From Antedon mediterranea (Eukaryota > Echinodermata > Crinoidea > Comatulida > Antedonidae), in NCBI RefSeq assembly GCF_964355755.1, contig NC_092673.1, forward strand, positions 32,807,648 through 32,871,647: a stretch of 64,000 nucleotides of DNA. Direction: 5' to 3'. The position numbers and the translations under genes were made by a program. Position 1 is the stretch's first letter; each line of letters opens with the position of its first letter. The notes beneath the pieces were generated by a model, which saw only the letters and a list, made by a program, of their open reading frames with translations, ran no database searches and was not told the origin of the DNA. Shown piece after piece: positions 36,201-48,137 of this stretch.

Positions 36201-37967
36201 GGTATCCCTCTAGTAACATTTCAGCAGCAACTTTTGGTAACTGACTTTTTTCTTCTTGTTTTTCATTTAGATCTGATAACATTTCGTAATTCTGTCCAAT
36301 TTCTCTATTAAAATGCTCTAATCCCACAGACGTACTAGATAGCTGTTTTTCAAGTTCATCAAGTTTATCTTTCATTTTTTGAAGTGATGCTTTTGATGTA
36401 TCTGGCTTCTCTTGTTTGTGGTCACATAATTCGGTCCATTTCTGTATGTACTCTTCACGTATTGGCTGTAGCTTTTGAAAGCTATATCTATCGGTCATTA
36501 TCTTAACAAATCCAATGAAGTATTTTCTTTGAATAGGCTCGTTTTTAAATGATTCTCTAAACAACGTATATGTGCAATTACTGCTGCGCTGCCTGTGTAG
36601 TTGCAACTGTTTACGACGTAGGTCTTTTATTTCTTTCTTGACGATTTCAACGTACTTTTCAATTTGCATATTTTCCTTTCTTAATAATTGATGTTGTTCT
36701 TTTTTCATCTTTCCAATTTCCACTGTTACCAACTGTAAGGGGAGCTCCTTTTGCTTTCCTTCTTTATCTATGCGCTTAAGCAACATGTTGGCAATTGTTT
36801 TTGCTTCTGAACACTCTTTTACGATTTCGTCAACGTGACAATTTAATCTCTTTGCTACTTCCATGCACGCCTCGATACTCTTATAAACACTTTCTTGCTT
36901 ACTTTCTTTAAAGTAAGATACAAGCAAGTTCCAAATGTCTGTACTTATCCTTTGTTCGTTCATGTCTGAGTACATAAGATACTGCACTTGTTTTTTTAAG
37001 TTTCTGAATTTTTTTTTAATCCCACTTAAGGTGCTTTTTAGAACGTTTTCAGGAGTTCCGTCTAAGATAAAAATTACGTGACCCTTTTGTCTATACAATG
37101 ATTCAAGCAACGAGGCGTCTTTGTCACTAAAATTAGCGCTGGAAACAAATGCAATAGTGACCGTTGATATATCAGTTAAAAATTGTGTCTGAAGTTGGAA
37201 ATCCGATGCATTTCCTCGCAAATTTATGAACGTTAGTGCATCTGAAAAAGCATTCGTGTTTTTCTGTGAGGGAAGGTACCATGCTATTTCTAGTAAGCCA
37301 TGTGACAATTTTCGTTCTACATTGCCACCCTTGCACCCATAATTAAAGAAAATATCATGTTTCTGCCCATTAACGACATAATTAACAACCCTAGATTTAG
37401 ATATTTTAGGTCTTCCTAATCGCAAAACAGACACAATCGGTAACTTTTCTACCACCATTGATCGTTCACAAGATGAACCTGAACTTGTTTTCCATTTTTT
37501 TGTGATTGTGCTCATTCCCCACACAATCATTTCCCATTGTTTGTCTTCTACGTCCGTCACTGGCACCAGTAATGGAATAGCTAACTGACATATCGAAAAT
37601 TTTTCAATTAAAATTTGCCTTAAAAAGTTGTCACAACACAAGAAAATAGCTACCAGTGCATCAATTGGACTTATTTTACTGTTTTCGTTACTTTGATCTG
37701 ATTTTTCTTTAAGAATAGAAGAAAGTGAAAATGATTGATTTTTTTCTATGTCAAAACATCTTCCTTCATAGTTACACATAATCAGATTTTGCAGCATGTA
37801 CCAAGGTATTTGGCTTTGTTTATCACTGAGTTGTTCTGGTGAAATAACTTCTTTGGAAACTACAAATACATCTTCACAAGTTAGTTTTCTTGGATAGTTT
37901 TTCTGTAGTTTTAGATATTTAATGTGGAATGATACCTCTGTATTCCTCGGTGAAGGTATAGTTTTAT
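33259..37967 (-). pseudogene. GVIN1-like: GVIN/VLIG-type GTPase, copy C, one internal stop codon
   Basis: Open from the acceptor CTTTTTCAG|ATAA (37967) to the stop at 33259 except for a single TAA at 34966-34968. That codon sits where copy A has Lys (DANIKKQEQ in A), and ATG follows at once (TAAATG). The 5' segment is about 1000 residues and carries the N-terminal GVIN domain, the P-loop GIQSSGKS (near 36085), DTEGL and IMGENPTDMQD. The 3' segment is 568 residues and ends in the Cys/His cluster CQEVCPFCRALC...HDHH...CHRPKG and the same YDI terminus as copy A. The exon lacks an early Met after the acceptor. It needs either an upstream coding exon or unspliced initiation at 37992, where ATG overlaps the acceptor sequence. 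It may be a young pseudogene, a null allele, or two separated halves. Confidence 0.85.
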
Positions 37968-39414
37968 CTGAAAAAGCAGAACACATGTTCATAGATAATT
38001 ATTACTTCCACCAAGAAAGTTATGTTTTCACACCTATATTTTGCGTGGACATGTAACATTATTTATCCGAATATTGCCAAACTTGGCCACAGTTATCCAC
38101 CATCTAGAGGCAGTTTAGTTTTGAGGAGGCAGAGTTAAAGGTCAAGGTCACAATATTATATCATCATTGCTGTGGATAGTGACAACTATTATTAATAGAA
38201 TTATTTTTAAAAAGATCGAGTAGGTCAAAACTGGACTGAAATTTAGAACCAACGAATAGAAGGTAAATGTATACCCATTCATGTAAAACTCCTATTTGCT
38301 ATAGTTCTTAGTGCTAATTGCACTCAGACAGAATAATAATTGTAAAAAAAAAAACCAGTTTTTTTCTCTTCGGAAGGAGATTTTATGTAGTTTATAGTGT
38401 TATATCTATTTTTTAAGATTCCGCCGTGTTAAATGTAAGCTTCCAGCTCCACATAATGATGGGTTTTTGATAGAAATGATTTGACTTTTGATGGATATAG
38501 GCCTATAGAATGAAAAATCTAGATTTTTTTTTCAGCTGGGACCTATAAATTATAGTCGAGTTTCCATTTAGCAAAAACGTCAGTCTCTAATACTATAACT
38601 GCTGCTTGCTTTCAGTTAATAAATGAGTCATCTCTTGTGACGTAGCGGGCTAGAGCAGCAGCGTGAAAAATGATAACCGTGTTATGTTTACATTTAATTA
38701 GTATAAACTAGATGGTCATGGCCACAGATGGTTTTCGAATACATAGTAATTTCACCTTTAAAAAATTGGCGACTTCAAATGTACATGCAATACAATAATA
38801 CATGTCGTTTACAGGAACGAATAAATAGACACATTGATTTATCTACTCAACTAAAATTAGCACCCTGGGAATTACTTCCGAAAGAGAAACTTGTCACAAA
38901 ATAAGACCAATTGTTTTGAAACAAACTGAATTTGTGTTTTGTATGCAACATGAGGGTTGAGGGTTGAGGGATAGGGAAGAAGATGGGTGCAAAGACGAAC
39001 AATTTTTAAATATATTCTTTATCCATTTAGTAACGAAATTTATACCTCCATGACTAAACACAGTAAAACATTGCTATTTAATACTTTGTTGAAACTGTCA
39101 CCATTATAGTCGATTGAAATAGTACACTAATACGACGTTTATATTTTTTGTACAGTAATTAGATTATTAATTAATATTAACGTTCAGAAGGAACTGTCAG
39201 TAATAAAGTAAACATCTCTATTCGGGGAATATCGTAAATTCGCTTTAATCGTCAATAATTAATTATCTAACTTAACTTAATTAGTAGGTCTAATGGTTTT
39301 GAATTGTTTCTTAGATTAGAGCCAATTCATATTTAAGTTGGTTTCTAACCACCAAAGTTGTTCTGCGTTTAGGGCATGTGATCCTTCATACCGTACCGTA
39401 GGCCTATCCCCTAA
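37968..39414. other. region upstream of GVIN copy C
   Basis: No coding exon recognised. A possible donor (ATATAG|GTGTGA, minus, near 38033) could end an untranslated exon, as in copy A, but this is weak. Bases 39240-39290 repeat the words CTTTAATCGTCAATAA and ATTATCTAAC that also occur in the adjacent dispersed repeat. Confidence 0.3.
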
Positions 39415-40125
39415 TGGCTTTACAATGCTACTCATGCCAGTGAGTGGGAGGGTGGTGGTGTGGGTGGTGGTTTAACTGCAATAATAAAGATGATTGTACA
39501 TAATAGACGGCGACTGGAAAGGCTAGCTCATTATCCGTTAAAAAAAATACCTATATCCAACCTCTGGAGCACAGATTGGATAAAATGGATCGAATTTCGT
39601 TTATGACTGTACAGTACTTGTCTTTACGACGCCTGAGGGAATAGACACTTGTGGAACAGAGATTGGAATGTTCCATTCATCGCAGATCAAAACAGTTGTA
39701 TAAATGTATATTAAATCTGTCAAAATAGTATTTTTTTAAAGACAATCGGCCTGTCTTCAACATTATGATGCTATACTTGAGCTGTTCAACCGGTTTTCAG
39801 CTATTAAAAACAATTATCGTAGGAGGAGATAGGAAAATGCGAAGCATCCTCGTATTATTGTGTGCAGGTATTTTTTAAGAGGACATATATTAGACAGTGT
39901 ATACTACGGTCGGAAAACACCCCTATTTGGGGCAAATCGTTGAACCTAAATTCGTTTTAATTGTCAATAACTAATTATCTAACTCAATTTAATTAGTAAA
40001 CAGGCTTACATCTGGTGGTTTAAATCAGTACCGTGATTCTAACCAACTTTACATACCATCGAGTAAACATTCTAGAAAAAACGCGCGATTTACCGAATTT
40101 TGCCCTTACGTAAATTTATATATAG
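39415..40125 (+). repeat. dispersed repeat, copy 2 of a 0.7-kb direct pair
   Basis: Partner of 785-1495 in the same orientation. It lies upstream of a GVIN gene (copy C), whereas the first copy lies downstream of copy A. It is therefore a dispersed element and not part of a simple tandem GVIN unit. Confidence 0.8.
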
Positions 40126-41339
40126 ATATAAACAATCCTATTTTTATAACAACGGTAATTTTGAAAAGCACATCCTTTCCTCACTTGTAATAAAATAAAT
40201 GAAAGATATATTAGCATAATGAATACTTTACATCGTCTAAAAATATCCAGACGGTAAAATGAAATACAGTAGGCCTACCGTGACCTGATATAAAAACGAT
40301 CACGAAACGTATAATGATCATGGAAATGTATTTAGTGCGCCAAATACAAAATCGCGAGATGCAATAAAACCCAATCGATTTAAAAAACACGACCGGTATA
40401 ATAATGGATCGAAATAGCAGAGCTAGTGGCGCGAGCCATAACAAATTTTAAAATAATTCTTATTTGTTGGGCCCGACCGTCTGTGGTCCCGGTTGTCTTA
40501 CCACCTTGTTGGCCCGATCGTCTCACACTTTGAGCCCGATCGTCCCACGCTTTGGGCCCGATCGTCTGGAACTGATCGTCCGTAGTCCCGAACGTCTGTT
40601 CCCCCTCGGGAAGCACAGTTTTACCACAGGTGTATTCAAAGATTCGCCGCCCGGAAGAATACATTTATTTTTGGTTACGCACTTTTCAGACACTGCAAAA
40701 TCTATTCCTCTTAGATATTGTATAATATTTCTGAAATTACATACAATAGGTACGTCATGCGTGTCATAGAAGTCTTACTTTCTGTTTCCTTTCAATAATG
40801 TAGGCCTAATGATTTTGTTATTGAAAAGTGAGGGGGACATCCGCCACTAACAAAACATGTGGGTGGAAGGAGCCCTCTCTCATCCAGGATAATAATAATC
40901 ATATAATCAATATAATAATACTGATAATGATTATTTGATCAAGTGTATTTCTGGTTATTTTTTCTGTTTTTTATAATGTTTTATTTTATGTTTGGCCGAT
41001 TTATATAACACGAACAAAATAATCTTCTTTTGGGCTTCATTAGAGTTCTCTTTAAAAAAAAAACGAAAATAAATGTTTAGATATTTTTATTATACAGGTC
41101 AATCTTGGCAATGATAATGATAATAATAAATTTGTTCAGTATGTTCGGAACCGTTTGATTTAACAGCAGGAACAGTCTGAGAGATAAGTCGACTTATTTT
41201 TCATCAATATTAATATGATTTTTGTGTGAAATATACTTTGGTACAAGTGATTTTTGTGATGCACTTTCGAGTCAGAGGTCAATGAACTATTTTTTCACGC
41301 AATTTTACAAATATCTTTATTTTAAGGCACAGTGTTTGA
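40126..41339. other. non-coding DNA, nothing recognised
   Basis: AT-rich except for a GC-richer stretch at about 40470-40620, where a GGCCCGATCGTC-like motif repeats about every 25-30 bases (GGCCCGACCGTCTG, GGCCCGATCGTCTC, GGGCCCGATCGTCTG). This is a small degenerate tandem array. No gene. Confidence 0.45.
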
Positions 41340-41690
41340 TGACGTGTTACTCGTAGCTCTTCTTCTATTGGTACTCTTTTTGATATTCGTCGCTGCAGAA
41401 CTGAATCTTCTTTTCAATCATATATCCCACGTGTTACCAGAATTTGGAATAACTTACCCAGTGAAATCCGCAACTTAAATCCAAAACTATGGAAAACTCT
41501 ACCCCTCGAAATACGCTCATCAAAATATGTTATCACATTTAAAACTAAACTCAAAACTCATCTCTTCAGAGAAGCATAATCACACGCTACTACTTGCACA
41601 GATCTTGGAAAACACAGCGTTTTGAAACCTTTGTCTCTTGCGCTTTATAAATGTTATTTATTATTATTATTATTATAGGTGAAGAATTGT
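41340..41690 (+). mobile_element. 3' end of a CR1/L2-group LINE
   Basis: Residual coding gives RIWNNLPSEIR, LPLEIRSSKYVITFKTKL and KTHLFREA, the typical C-terminus of jockey/CR1/L2 ORF2 proteins. After the stop, a short 3' UTR ends in an (ATT)n microsatellite at about 41658-41678, the usual tail of this group. It is severely 5'-truncated. Confidence 0.75.
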
Positions 41691-42183
41691 TTGGCTAGTG
41701 AGTATGTTTGTCGGCGGCTGGAAAATTAAAAATGTTGTTTATTGGAATGAATGAAAAAAAGAACCATAATTCAAAGTGTCAGGTCAAAAAGTTGAGCAGC
41801 GTTGTTTGTAAGAAATATTTCTGGTTTTTGTTAGTCCACTAGTTGGCGTTTTGATTTTTTTCTGAACCGAGCTGAAGTATTATAAGTATTATATACCATA
41901 TGCGGCAAAAATGTTATCTTTCTATCTTTTTACTAATAATATTACTGTACTTTGAATCAGTCTAAAACATAGACTATCTAGATACTTACATCAACTACTT
42001 TAAGCATAGGATTACATAAGAAATAAAAAACGTTATTTTAGATGGACAACATTCAGCTTTGTAGTTCCATGATAATTAAAACTAAATTAAACAGTTAACA
42101 ACAGCATTATTAATATGTTATGAAATATTTACATATAAACAAATACAAAAATGATTAAAACTAAAATACAATTATTGTATTTA
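41691..42183. other. intergenic DNA 3' of the kinase gene
   Basis: AT-rich; nothing recognised apart from the probable 3' UTR of the kinase gene next to 42184. Confidence 0.3.
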
Positions 42184-42261
42184 CTAACTTGCTTCTGTTA
42201 ATGTTTCTTCCACATTTACAGCATCATTTTCAAAACCAGGTAAAAGTTCGTCATCTGGCAT
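42184..42261 (-). CDS. terminal coding exon of the TKL kinase gene
   Basis: A phase-0 acceptor (GTTTATAG, just above 42261) is followed by 25 codons rich in acidic residues (starting MPDDELLPGF, ending TLTEAS) and a TAG at 42184-42186. The phase agrees with the donor of the kinase-domain exon 0.9 kb upstream. The pairing is inferred. Without this exon the kinase frame would read through its donor for nine more residues to a stop. Confidence 0.55.
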   Translation of the reverse strand: MPDDELLPGFENDAVNVEETLTEAS

Positions 42262-43167
42262 CTATAAACATAAGATAATTATATAAGTGTTTCAACATTT
42301 GTACCAAATACAAGAGCACATTAAAATAATAAAATGACAAAAGAATATTCTAAGATGAGTAAATGTACAAATCAAATGAAAATATAATAAAACAGTGGGA
42401 TACAGTTATACAATGGAGAAATAAGTTTTTAGAGGATATTGGACAATAAATGATGTGGAAGCAGAACATTCATTAGGCTATATATACGGTCAACTCTCCC
42501 AATATGGAACACCTTTGGGGTGGGTAAATATGTCTGGTTTTCCGAAAAGTCTGGATTTCAGAATGTATTTTTAATGGTAAATTAATTTTAGACCTTAAGA
42601 AAAGTCTGGTTTCCGGTTTTTAGAGAGTCCGGTATTAGGAGAGTTGACTGTATTAGAATGTGTAGAAAACCAATAGATATTTTTCAAATAAACATTTTGA
42701 GCATTTCAAATTTTTCAAAATTGTTGCGCTCTCCAAGTCTGTGCGCAAAACTCGTACGAAGCGTAGAAAGTGCAGCCCCTACTGTAGACCAAGCTTAATA
42801 TAGCATGTGCATGTTACGATGCGTTGCGCAATAGCCTAACTTGTCACCGTGACAAATCTAGCACATTCATCATACATCTGGTGTACACATTTTTGCTTAT
42901 TTTCAAACTTTCAGTTTCTTTTTCACAAATTCTTATATTCATTTTGTTAAATACATGTGATCCACTTGCAAACACTGATATTGCCATTTACATTAAATAA
43001 ATATAAGAATTATTATAGTTTGTTTGAATACATTTAGATGAAAATGTTGTGAATTCATAGTAGAGGATTTGGATCACTTTTTATGATCTACAGTAGTATC
43101 ATAATCTAGGGAACCCCAGTCTGATGTTAGTCAATTGTCATTGAAAGAGATATTTAAAAAAACACAC
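42262..43167 (-). other. inferred intron of the kinase gene
   Basis: Bounded by the donor GAG|GTGTGT (43168/43167) and acceptor TATAG (42262). It contains no recognised element. Confidence 0.5.
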
Positions 43168-44034
43168 CTCTATAAAATCTTTGACTTTAATCTTTAATGT
43201 AATAGACAAGTCCTGCATGGTTTGCAGTATATCTAAAATACTTGGCCTTTTCATTCTGTCTGTCTCCCAACAACTATGTAGCATATCCTTTAACTTAGAG
43301 GGCATTTCATCTAGCGGGTACATACCATCCACCCTCTCAGTTTTATCCGCTTCAAGCAAGGTCCTCATTTCCCATATCACAACACCGTAAGAATATATGT
43401 CTGAACGCTTTGATACCTTTATCTTTGACCCACGGCCTTTAAAAAAAGCCTCAAAGTTTTCAGGAGCCATCCATGGAAGAGAACCAGTATATGTAGTAGT
43501 AACGGTCTTATCAGTTAGGCAGGAAATTCCAAAGTCACAAACTTTCAAATTATGTTTATCAGTAATTAAAAAATTTGGTGATTTGATATCTCGATGAATG
43601 ATATCAAGTTCATGAAGATACTGTATTGCAAGAGCGCCTTGCCGGGTCCAGGTGAAAAATTTGTCATCCTCAAGAAGTTGCTGCTGTTCTCGTTTCTGGC
43701 TTAAATAATGAAATAATGACCCATTTGCTGCATATTCCATTATCATACAATCCATATGATCCTTCTTACTAACCCCTAGAATCTCAGTTATGAAATTTCT
43801 ACCAATGTGTTTTTTTTCTTCGTCAGCTTTAATTTTTCTTAATGTAACAATTTCAATTTCTCGAAAATGGTTGAGACGTTTAATTGCAACTGGCATATCT
43901 TTTTTAGTTTTCCACACCCCTTTCAACACACTGCACGTTCCACCATGTCCAATAAGTTCTCCAAATTCAATATCATTACATTGTATCTCTAAAATCTTAG
44001 GATATGGTTTTAACACTGTTTCATTACTTGCCAT
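43168..44034 (-). CDS. TKL-type protein kinase, MLK/ZAK-like (kinase-domain exon)
   Basis: A complete protein kinase domain in 289 residues. It has a glycine loop GHGGTCSV (29-36), the ATP-anchoring Lys in VAIK (K52), catalytic loop HRDIKSPN (147-154), DFG (167-169), APE (190-192) and a C-lobe ending in KRPS. The catalytic-loop and PWMAPE sequences resemble mixed-lineage/MAP3K20-type kinases of the TKL group, which feed JNK/p38 signalling. The assignment to MLK/ZAK rather than a RIPK-like branch is by eye. The start at 44034 has TAA in frame upstream; the exon begins at 44056 after a strong acceptor (TTTTTCTTTGCAG), so an untranslated first exon lies further upstream. No SAM, leucine zipper or death domain is seen. 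With the terminal exon the protein is about 314 residues. Confidence 0.85.
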
Positions 44035-44056
44035 TATTGTTGCTTAAAGGGGAAAT

Positions 44057-44300
44057 CTGCAAAGAAAAATAAACATATACATTATTTTATATGCAAGTTA
44101 TCTTCATTGTTTACTACTCATACTTTCTCTTCACCAGACTGTCCCTCCTTTGTTATACTTCCTTCAATTGACTAAGGCAGCTCATATTATTACTTATTGC
44201 AAAGAAAAAGGATTAGTGCTACCCGAAAGCTCTGCAATTCCTTTCTGGCTGTTTTAATCCATCGTTTTGATTTAGCTTTTTGCTCATATTTTTTTGTATA
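44057..44300. other. 5' region of the kinase gene up to the LTR element
   Basis: Intronic or 5' flanking DNA of the minus-strand kinase gene, ending at the retrotransposon target site TATA (44297-44300). The kinase first exon is not seen and may lie beyond the 10-kb insertion. Confidence 0.45.
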
Positions 44301-44709
44301 TGTAGCGATACTCTAAAAGCAGTATTATTATTTTATTGTATTTAAGTTCATATTTACTTAGTAGCTTGTATATCCTCAATGATCATGCCTTAGTTTGATT
44401 TTACACATTCCATTCTCTGAATTAATTAAGAATGTACCTCCTTTATCTAGGTTTCCATAACAACTGGTCCATTTTGTGGGTTTTGTGGTGGGGAATAAGA
44501 AAGTTTTATAGCCTGTGTTATCTAGAAATACTGTGAAATTGGATAGATGAGTCAGATCTGTGTAGTTAGTATTGCGTTTTAAAAGTAAGCAGTTGTGTTA
44601 TAATTAATAACAGCATTTTGTATTGGAATTCTGTGTTTTATCGATTTTGTAGCTGAAATTGAGAACCTGGGTTTAAGTTATTATTGTCATTATTTTGTGA
44701 AGAGCTACA
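44301..44709 (+). repeat. 5' LTR
   Basis: 409 bp, starting TGTAGCGATACTCTAAAAGC and ending AAGAGCTACA. It differs from the 3' LTR at about five positions (for example CTCT versus CACT near the start, ATTGCG versus ATTGAG). Confidence 0.95.
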
Positions 44710-44711
44710 AT

Positions 44712-44724
44712 TGGTGCCGTGACC
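44712..44724 (+). promoter_or_regulatory. tRNA-His primer binding site, first part
   Basis: TGGTGCCGTGACC lies two bases after the LTR and is complementary to the 3' end of tRNA-His (acceptor stem ...TCACGGCACCA). The expected continuation AGGATT occurs at 48138-48143, just past the LINE. The LINE therefore landed inside the primer binding site. Confidence 0.75.
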
Positions 44725-44828
44725 ACACACAGTCACCATGATTCGATCGGAGTAAGACGCTTACACAACGAGCTCCTGAAACGCACTACTTAGCATACTA
44801 ATTTTCTCTAGGCCAATCACGACAAGCC

Positions 44829-45446
44829 ATGTCACGATCTACACGAGCAAATACCAAGCCCGCTGAATTCGAAAGCGAAGACCAGCTATCGTTTGAATCG
44901 TTTGTTAAAAAAAAACTTGAATCGATTTTAAAAGGCCAAGAATCTAATAAAGCTGAGCTTTACGAAGCAATATCGTTTAATTCTGCTAGAATAGATGCCC
45001 TTGAAGATGAAAACAAGGAATTAAAAACGACTGTCACAGAGCTGACAACAACAGTTGCTAATTTACAAGGTAGTACAACTGACCTGTTGGCAAAAATTAA
45101 CAAGACGGAACGCTTTTCTCGTCGTAATAACGTAAGAATTGTTGGTGTGGAAGAGAACACAAAAGAAAACTGTAAGTTAATCTTTGAGAACATTCTTTCC
45201 GATTTTTTCACACTCGATCCCAGGCCAACAATCGAACGGGCCCACCGAGATGGTAAAAGTATGAACGGCAAGCCAAGGCATATCATTGCCCGTTTTCTCT
45301 CATACGCTTCTAAGATTGAAGTTATGAAACAACGAAGTTCTGCGCTAGATAGCCAGAAATTTTATATCATAGATGATCTTACTGCTGCCGATCTACTGGA
45401 AAAAAAGAATCTCGGATCACTTTCCTGTTTTCTTGTTAGTACATAA
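44829..45446 (+). CDS. LINE ORF1 protein, C-terminus lost
   Basis: About 190 genuine residues. An N-terminal segment is followed by a coiled coil (ENKELKTTVTELTTTVANLQ) and then an RRM-like region (RFSRRNNVRIVGVEEN, PTIERAHRDGK, RHIIARFLSYASKIEVMKQR). This is the layout of L1-type nucleic-acid chaperone ORF1 proteins, which coat the element RNA in RNPs. After LEKKN the frame runs into out-of-frame ORF2 sequence, so the C-terminus is missing because of a deletion. Confidence 0.8.
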   Translation: MSRSTRANTKPAEFESEDQLSFESFVKKKLESILKGQESNKAELYEAISFNSARIDALEDENKELKTTVTELTTTVANLQGSTTDLLAKINKTERFSRRNNVRIVGVEENTKENCKLIFENILSDFFTLDPRPTIERAHRDGKSMNGKPRHIIARFLSYASKIEVMKQRSSALDSQKFYIIDDLTAADLLEKKNLGSLSCFLVST

Positions 45447-47685
45447 ATCAGAACCTCTCCAACACCTGAAACCTAAATCAAAATATATATACATAAAAAA
45501 AGTCAATGATATTTCAATTTCTGCCTTAAGTAATGATTTGTCAAATGTTGACTGGACTAGTATTTATAACTCCAATGAACCCAATGAGGCATACGCTTTA
45601 TTCAACGACATATTTAGTACATTATATAATAACAACATTAAAACCACTCGTTCCAGACGCAATATTCGGAAAGAAAAAAAACCTTGGATAACTAAATGCT
45701 TAATTAAATCTATCGACAAAAAACACAAATTATATAAAACATTTCTTATATCTAAAAAGCAAAAGGACAAAGATAAATATGTTAAATATCGAAATGTACT
45801 TACCAAAATCCTTCGTACTGCCCAAAAGAATTACTTCAGTGACAAATTTGAATTCCATAAAAATAACATCCAAAAAACCTGGCAAACAATAAATGGAGTC
45901 CTTGGCAAGAAATCTCGTAAACCGTTTCCTTCTCACTTTATTAACAATGACATTGAATTAAATAATCCTCAACAAATTGCAACTGAATTCAATAATTATT
46001 TTACTAGTATAGGGCCAAATTTAGTTAACAAAATACATGTGTCGGATAATGATAATTATACTTCTACCTTACCTCGTCCATGTGTGCACTCTCTCTTTCT
46101 TAGTCCTGTAACCGAACATGAAGTTGTCAGTATAATACTTTCCCTCAAAGATAATAAATCTCCTGGGTTTGATGGGTTTTCCAATAAAATTATTAAACGA
46201 GTTTCTAATTTTATATGCAAACCCTTAACTCACATTTTTAATACTTCTTTTCAAACCGGTATTTTTCCTGATTCTTTTAAAATAGCTAAAGTCATCCCTA
46301 TCTACAAGAAAGAAGATCCTCATTATTTCAATAACTACAGACCAATCTCCCTACTTCCTTGTTTCTCAAAATTAATTGAAAAAATAATGCATAATCGAAT
46401 TTCTTCCTTTTTAACTAAACATAACATTTTATTTAAAGGCCAATATGGTTTCAGGAAAAAGTATTCAACAGATCTTGCTTTATTAGATATTTTTGACAAA
46501 ATTACAATTGCCCTGAGTAAAAATGAGTTTTCTGTTGGCATTTTCCTTGATTTATCTAAGGCCTTCGATACTATTAACCACGATATTTTAATTCATAAAC
46601 TTTCAAATTACGGTATCAGAGGCCTTCCTTTAAAACTAATTAAAAGCTACCTTTCCAATCGTGTTCAGTTTACTTCCTTAAATAATTTTCACTCTTCCTA
46701 TTCCCGTTTAACCTGTGGTGTTCCCCAAGGATCGATTCTTGGACCACTCTTATTCCTGATTTTTGTTAACGATATACCAAACAGCTCTAAATTACTAAAT
46801 TTTATCTTATTTGCTGACGACACAAATATTTTTTTCTCTCATCCTAAATAAAATACCTTGTTTAAAATTGTCAATGATGAGTTACTTAAAGTTTCAAATT
46901 GGCTCAAACACAATAAATTAACTCTTAATACATTCAAAACGAACTATATAATATTTTCTAAACGTAAAATTTCAAATTCTTTAAATGAACAAATATACAT
47001 TGATAATAAAATGAACAAACGAGTTAATGAAACCCAATTTTTAGGAGTAACCATAGATGCCTCTCTGACTTGGAAACTACATATAAATAAAATCAGTAAT
47101 CTAGTTTCTAGAAATGTTGGAATATTGAACAAATTAAAACATATCTTCCCTCAAAAAACCTTATTAACCCTTTATAATACTTTAGTTTTGCCTTACCTTT
47201 CTTATGCCAATTTATGTTGGGCAATTACTCTAGATAAATTTAATACGTTATGCCCCTGGACAAGTCTAGAGAAAACTCAAATTGACCGCCTTTTTAAACT
47301 ACAAAAACGTGCACTTCGGATTTGCGCGGGAGAATCATTTAGAGCCCATACAAAATTACTTTTTATAAGATTTAACGTTTTAAACATTTATGATTTAAAT
47401 AAATTACAAGTTGCCTCATTTATGTACCGTTTATCTAACAATTTACTGCCTTCACATTTTAATGCTTTATTTACAAGAATTGACGAACGCCATTCCTATA
47501 AAACCCGATCCTCTGTTAACAATTATATCCTTGATAATTTAAATGTTAAGGCTCGACGATTTTCTATGTATTATTTTGGTCCCAAACTTTGGACTTCACT
47601 CTCAAATGAACTTAAACAGAAATCTTCCTTTTCTAGTTTTAAATCTAATTTCAAACACAAAATGGTGTCAGAATATGCTACATAA
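45373..47685 (+). pseudogene. LINE ORF2 remnant: endonuclease end, reverse transcriptase, C-terminus
   Basis: Genuine sequence starts at about 45409 with ISDHFPVF, the final SDH motif of the AP-endonuclease domain; the rest of the endonuclease is absent. RT motifs follow: NNYRPISLLPCFSKLIE, GQYGFRKKYSTDLALLD, GIFLDLSKAFDTINHDIL, GVPQGSILGPLLFLIFVND and FADDTN. A single TAA (46849-46851) interrupts the frame just after the FADD block. The same frame continues to 47685 with NWLKHNKLTLN, FLGVTIDASLTW and the C-terminal region. It cannot encode a working retrotransposase. Confidence 0.9.
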
Positions 47686-48137
47686 ATTTTCGCCGATCTT
47701 TTATCCTTATTTATTTGGTGGTGATACATGGCATTAAATCTTTCACCCTGGTATTCAATAATCTCCGCTACATTGTATCGTTATACTTGTTATTATACCA
47801 TATTTAATTATATTTCATATTGTACTCTAATTGTTATCATTATCCCTTTTATCATATATTATATAATTGCCTGGTTTATCTTAACTTCTATAATTTAAAT
47901 TTTTTTTTTTATTTCTTTATTTTATGTACTTTCACTATTATATATTTATATTTTAGTCTACTCTGTAGCAATGTTAGTATACTTAGGCATACGGGAGTCA
48001 CGACTTAAAGTTCAGTGAACTTACTGTGACTTCCATCCACCCACATTTAATATATGTTATGTTATGTAAATGTAAATGATATATATATATATATACTGTA
48101 TAAGTGAGTGGAAAAAATAAATAAACGAAACGAAACC

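Larger units (their letters stand above)
44725..48137 (+). mobile_element. jockey/CR1-group LINE nested in the LTR element
   Basis: It begins right after the first part of the primer binding site (ACACACAGTCACCATG) and ends with ATAAATAAACGAAACGAAACC, a short 3' repeat typical of the CR1/L2/jockey group, where the LTR leader resumes. It contains ORF1, an internally deleted ORF2 and a 3' UTR of about 450 bases. The 3' UTR includes a (TA)n run near 48080. The target duplication is at most a few bases (ACC or CC). Confidence 0.85.
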
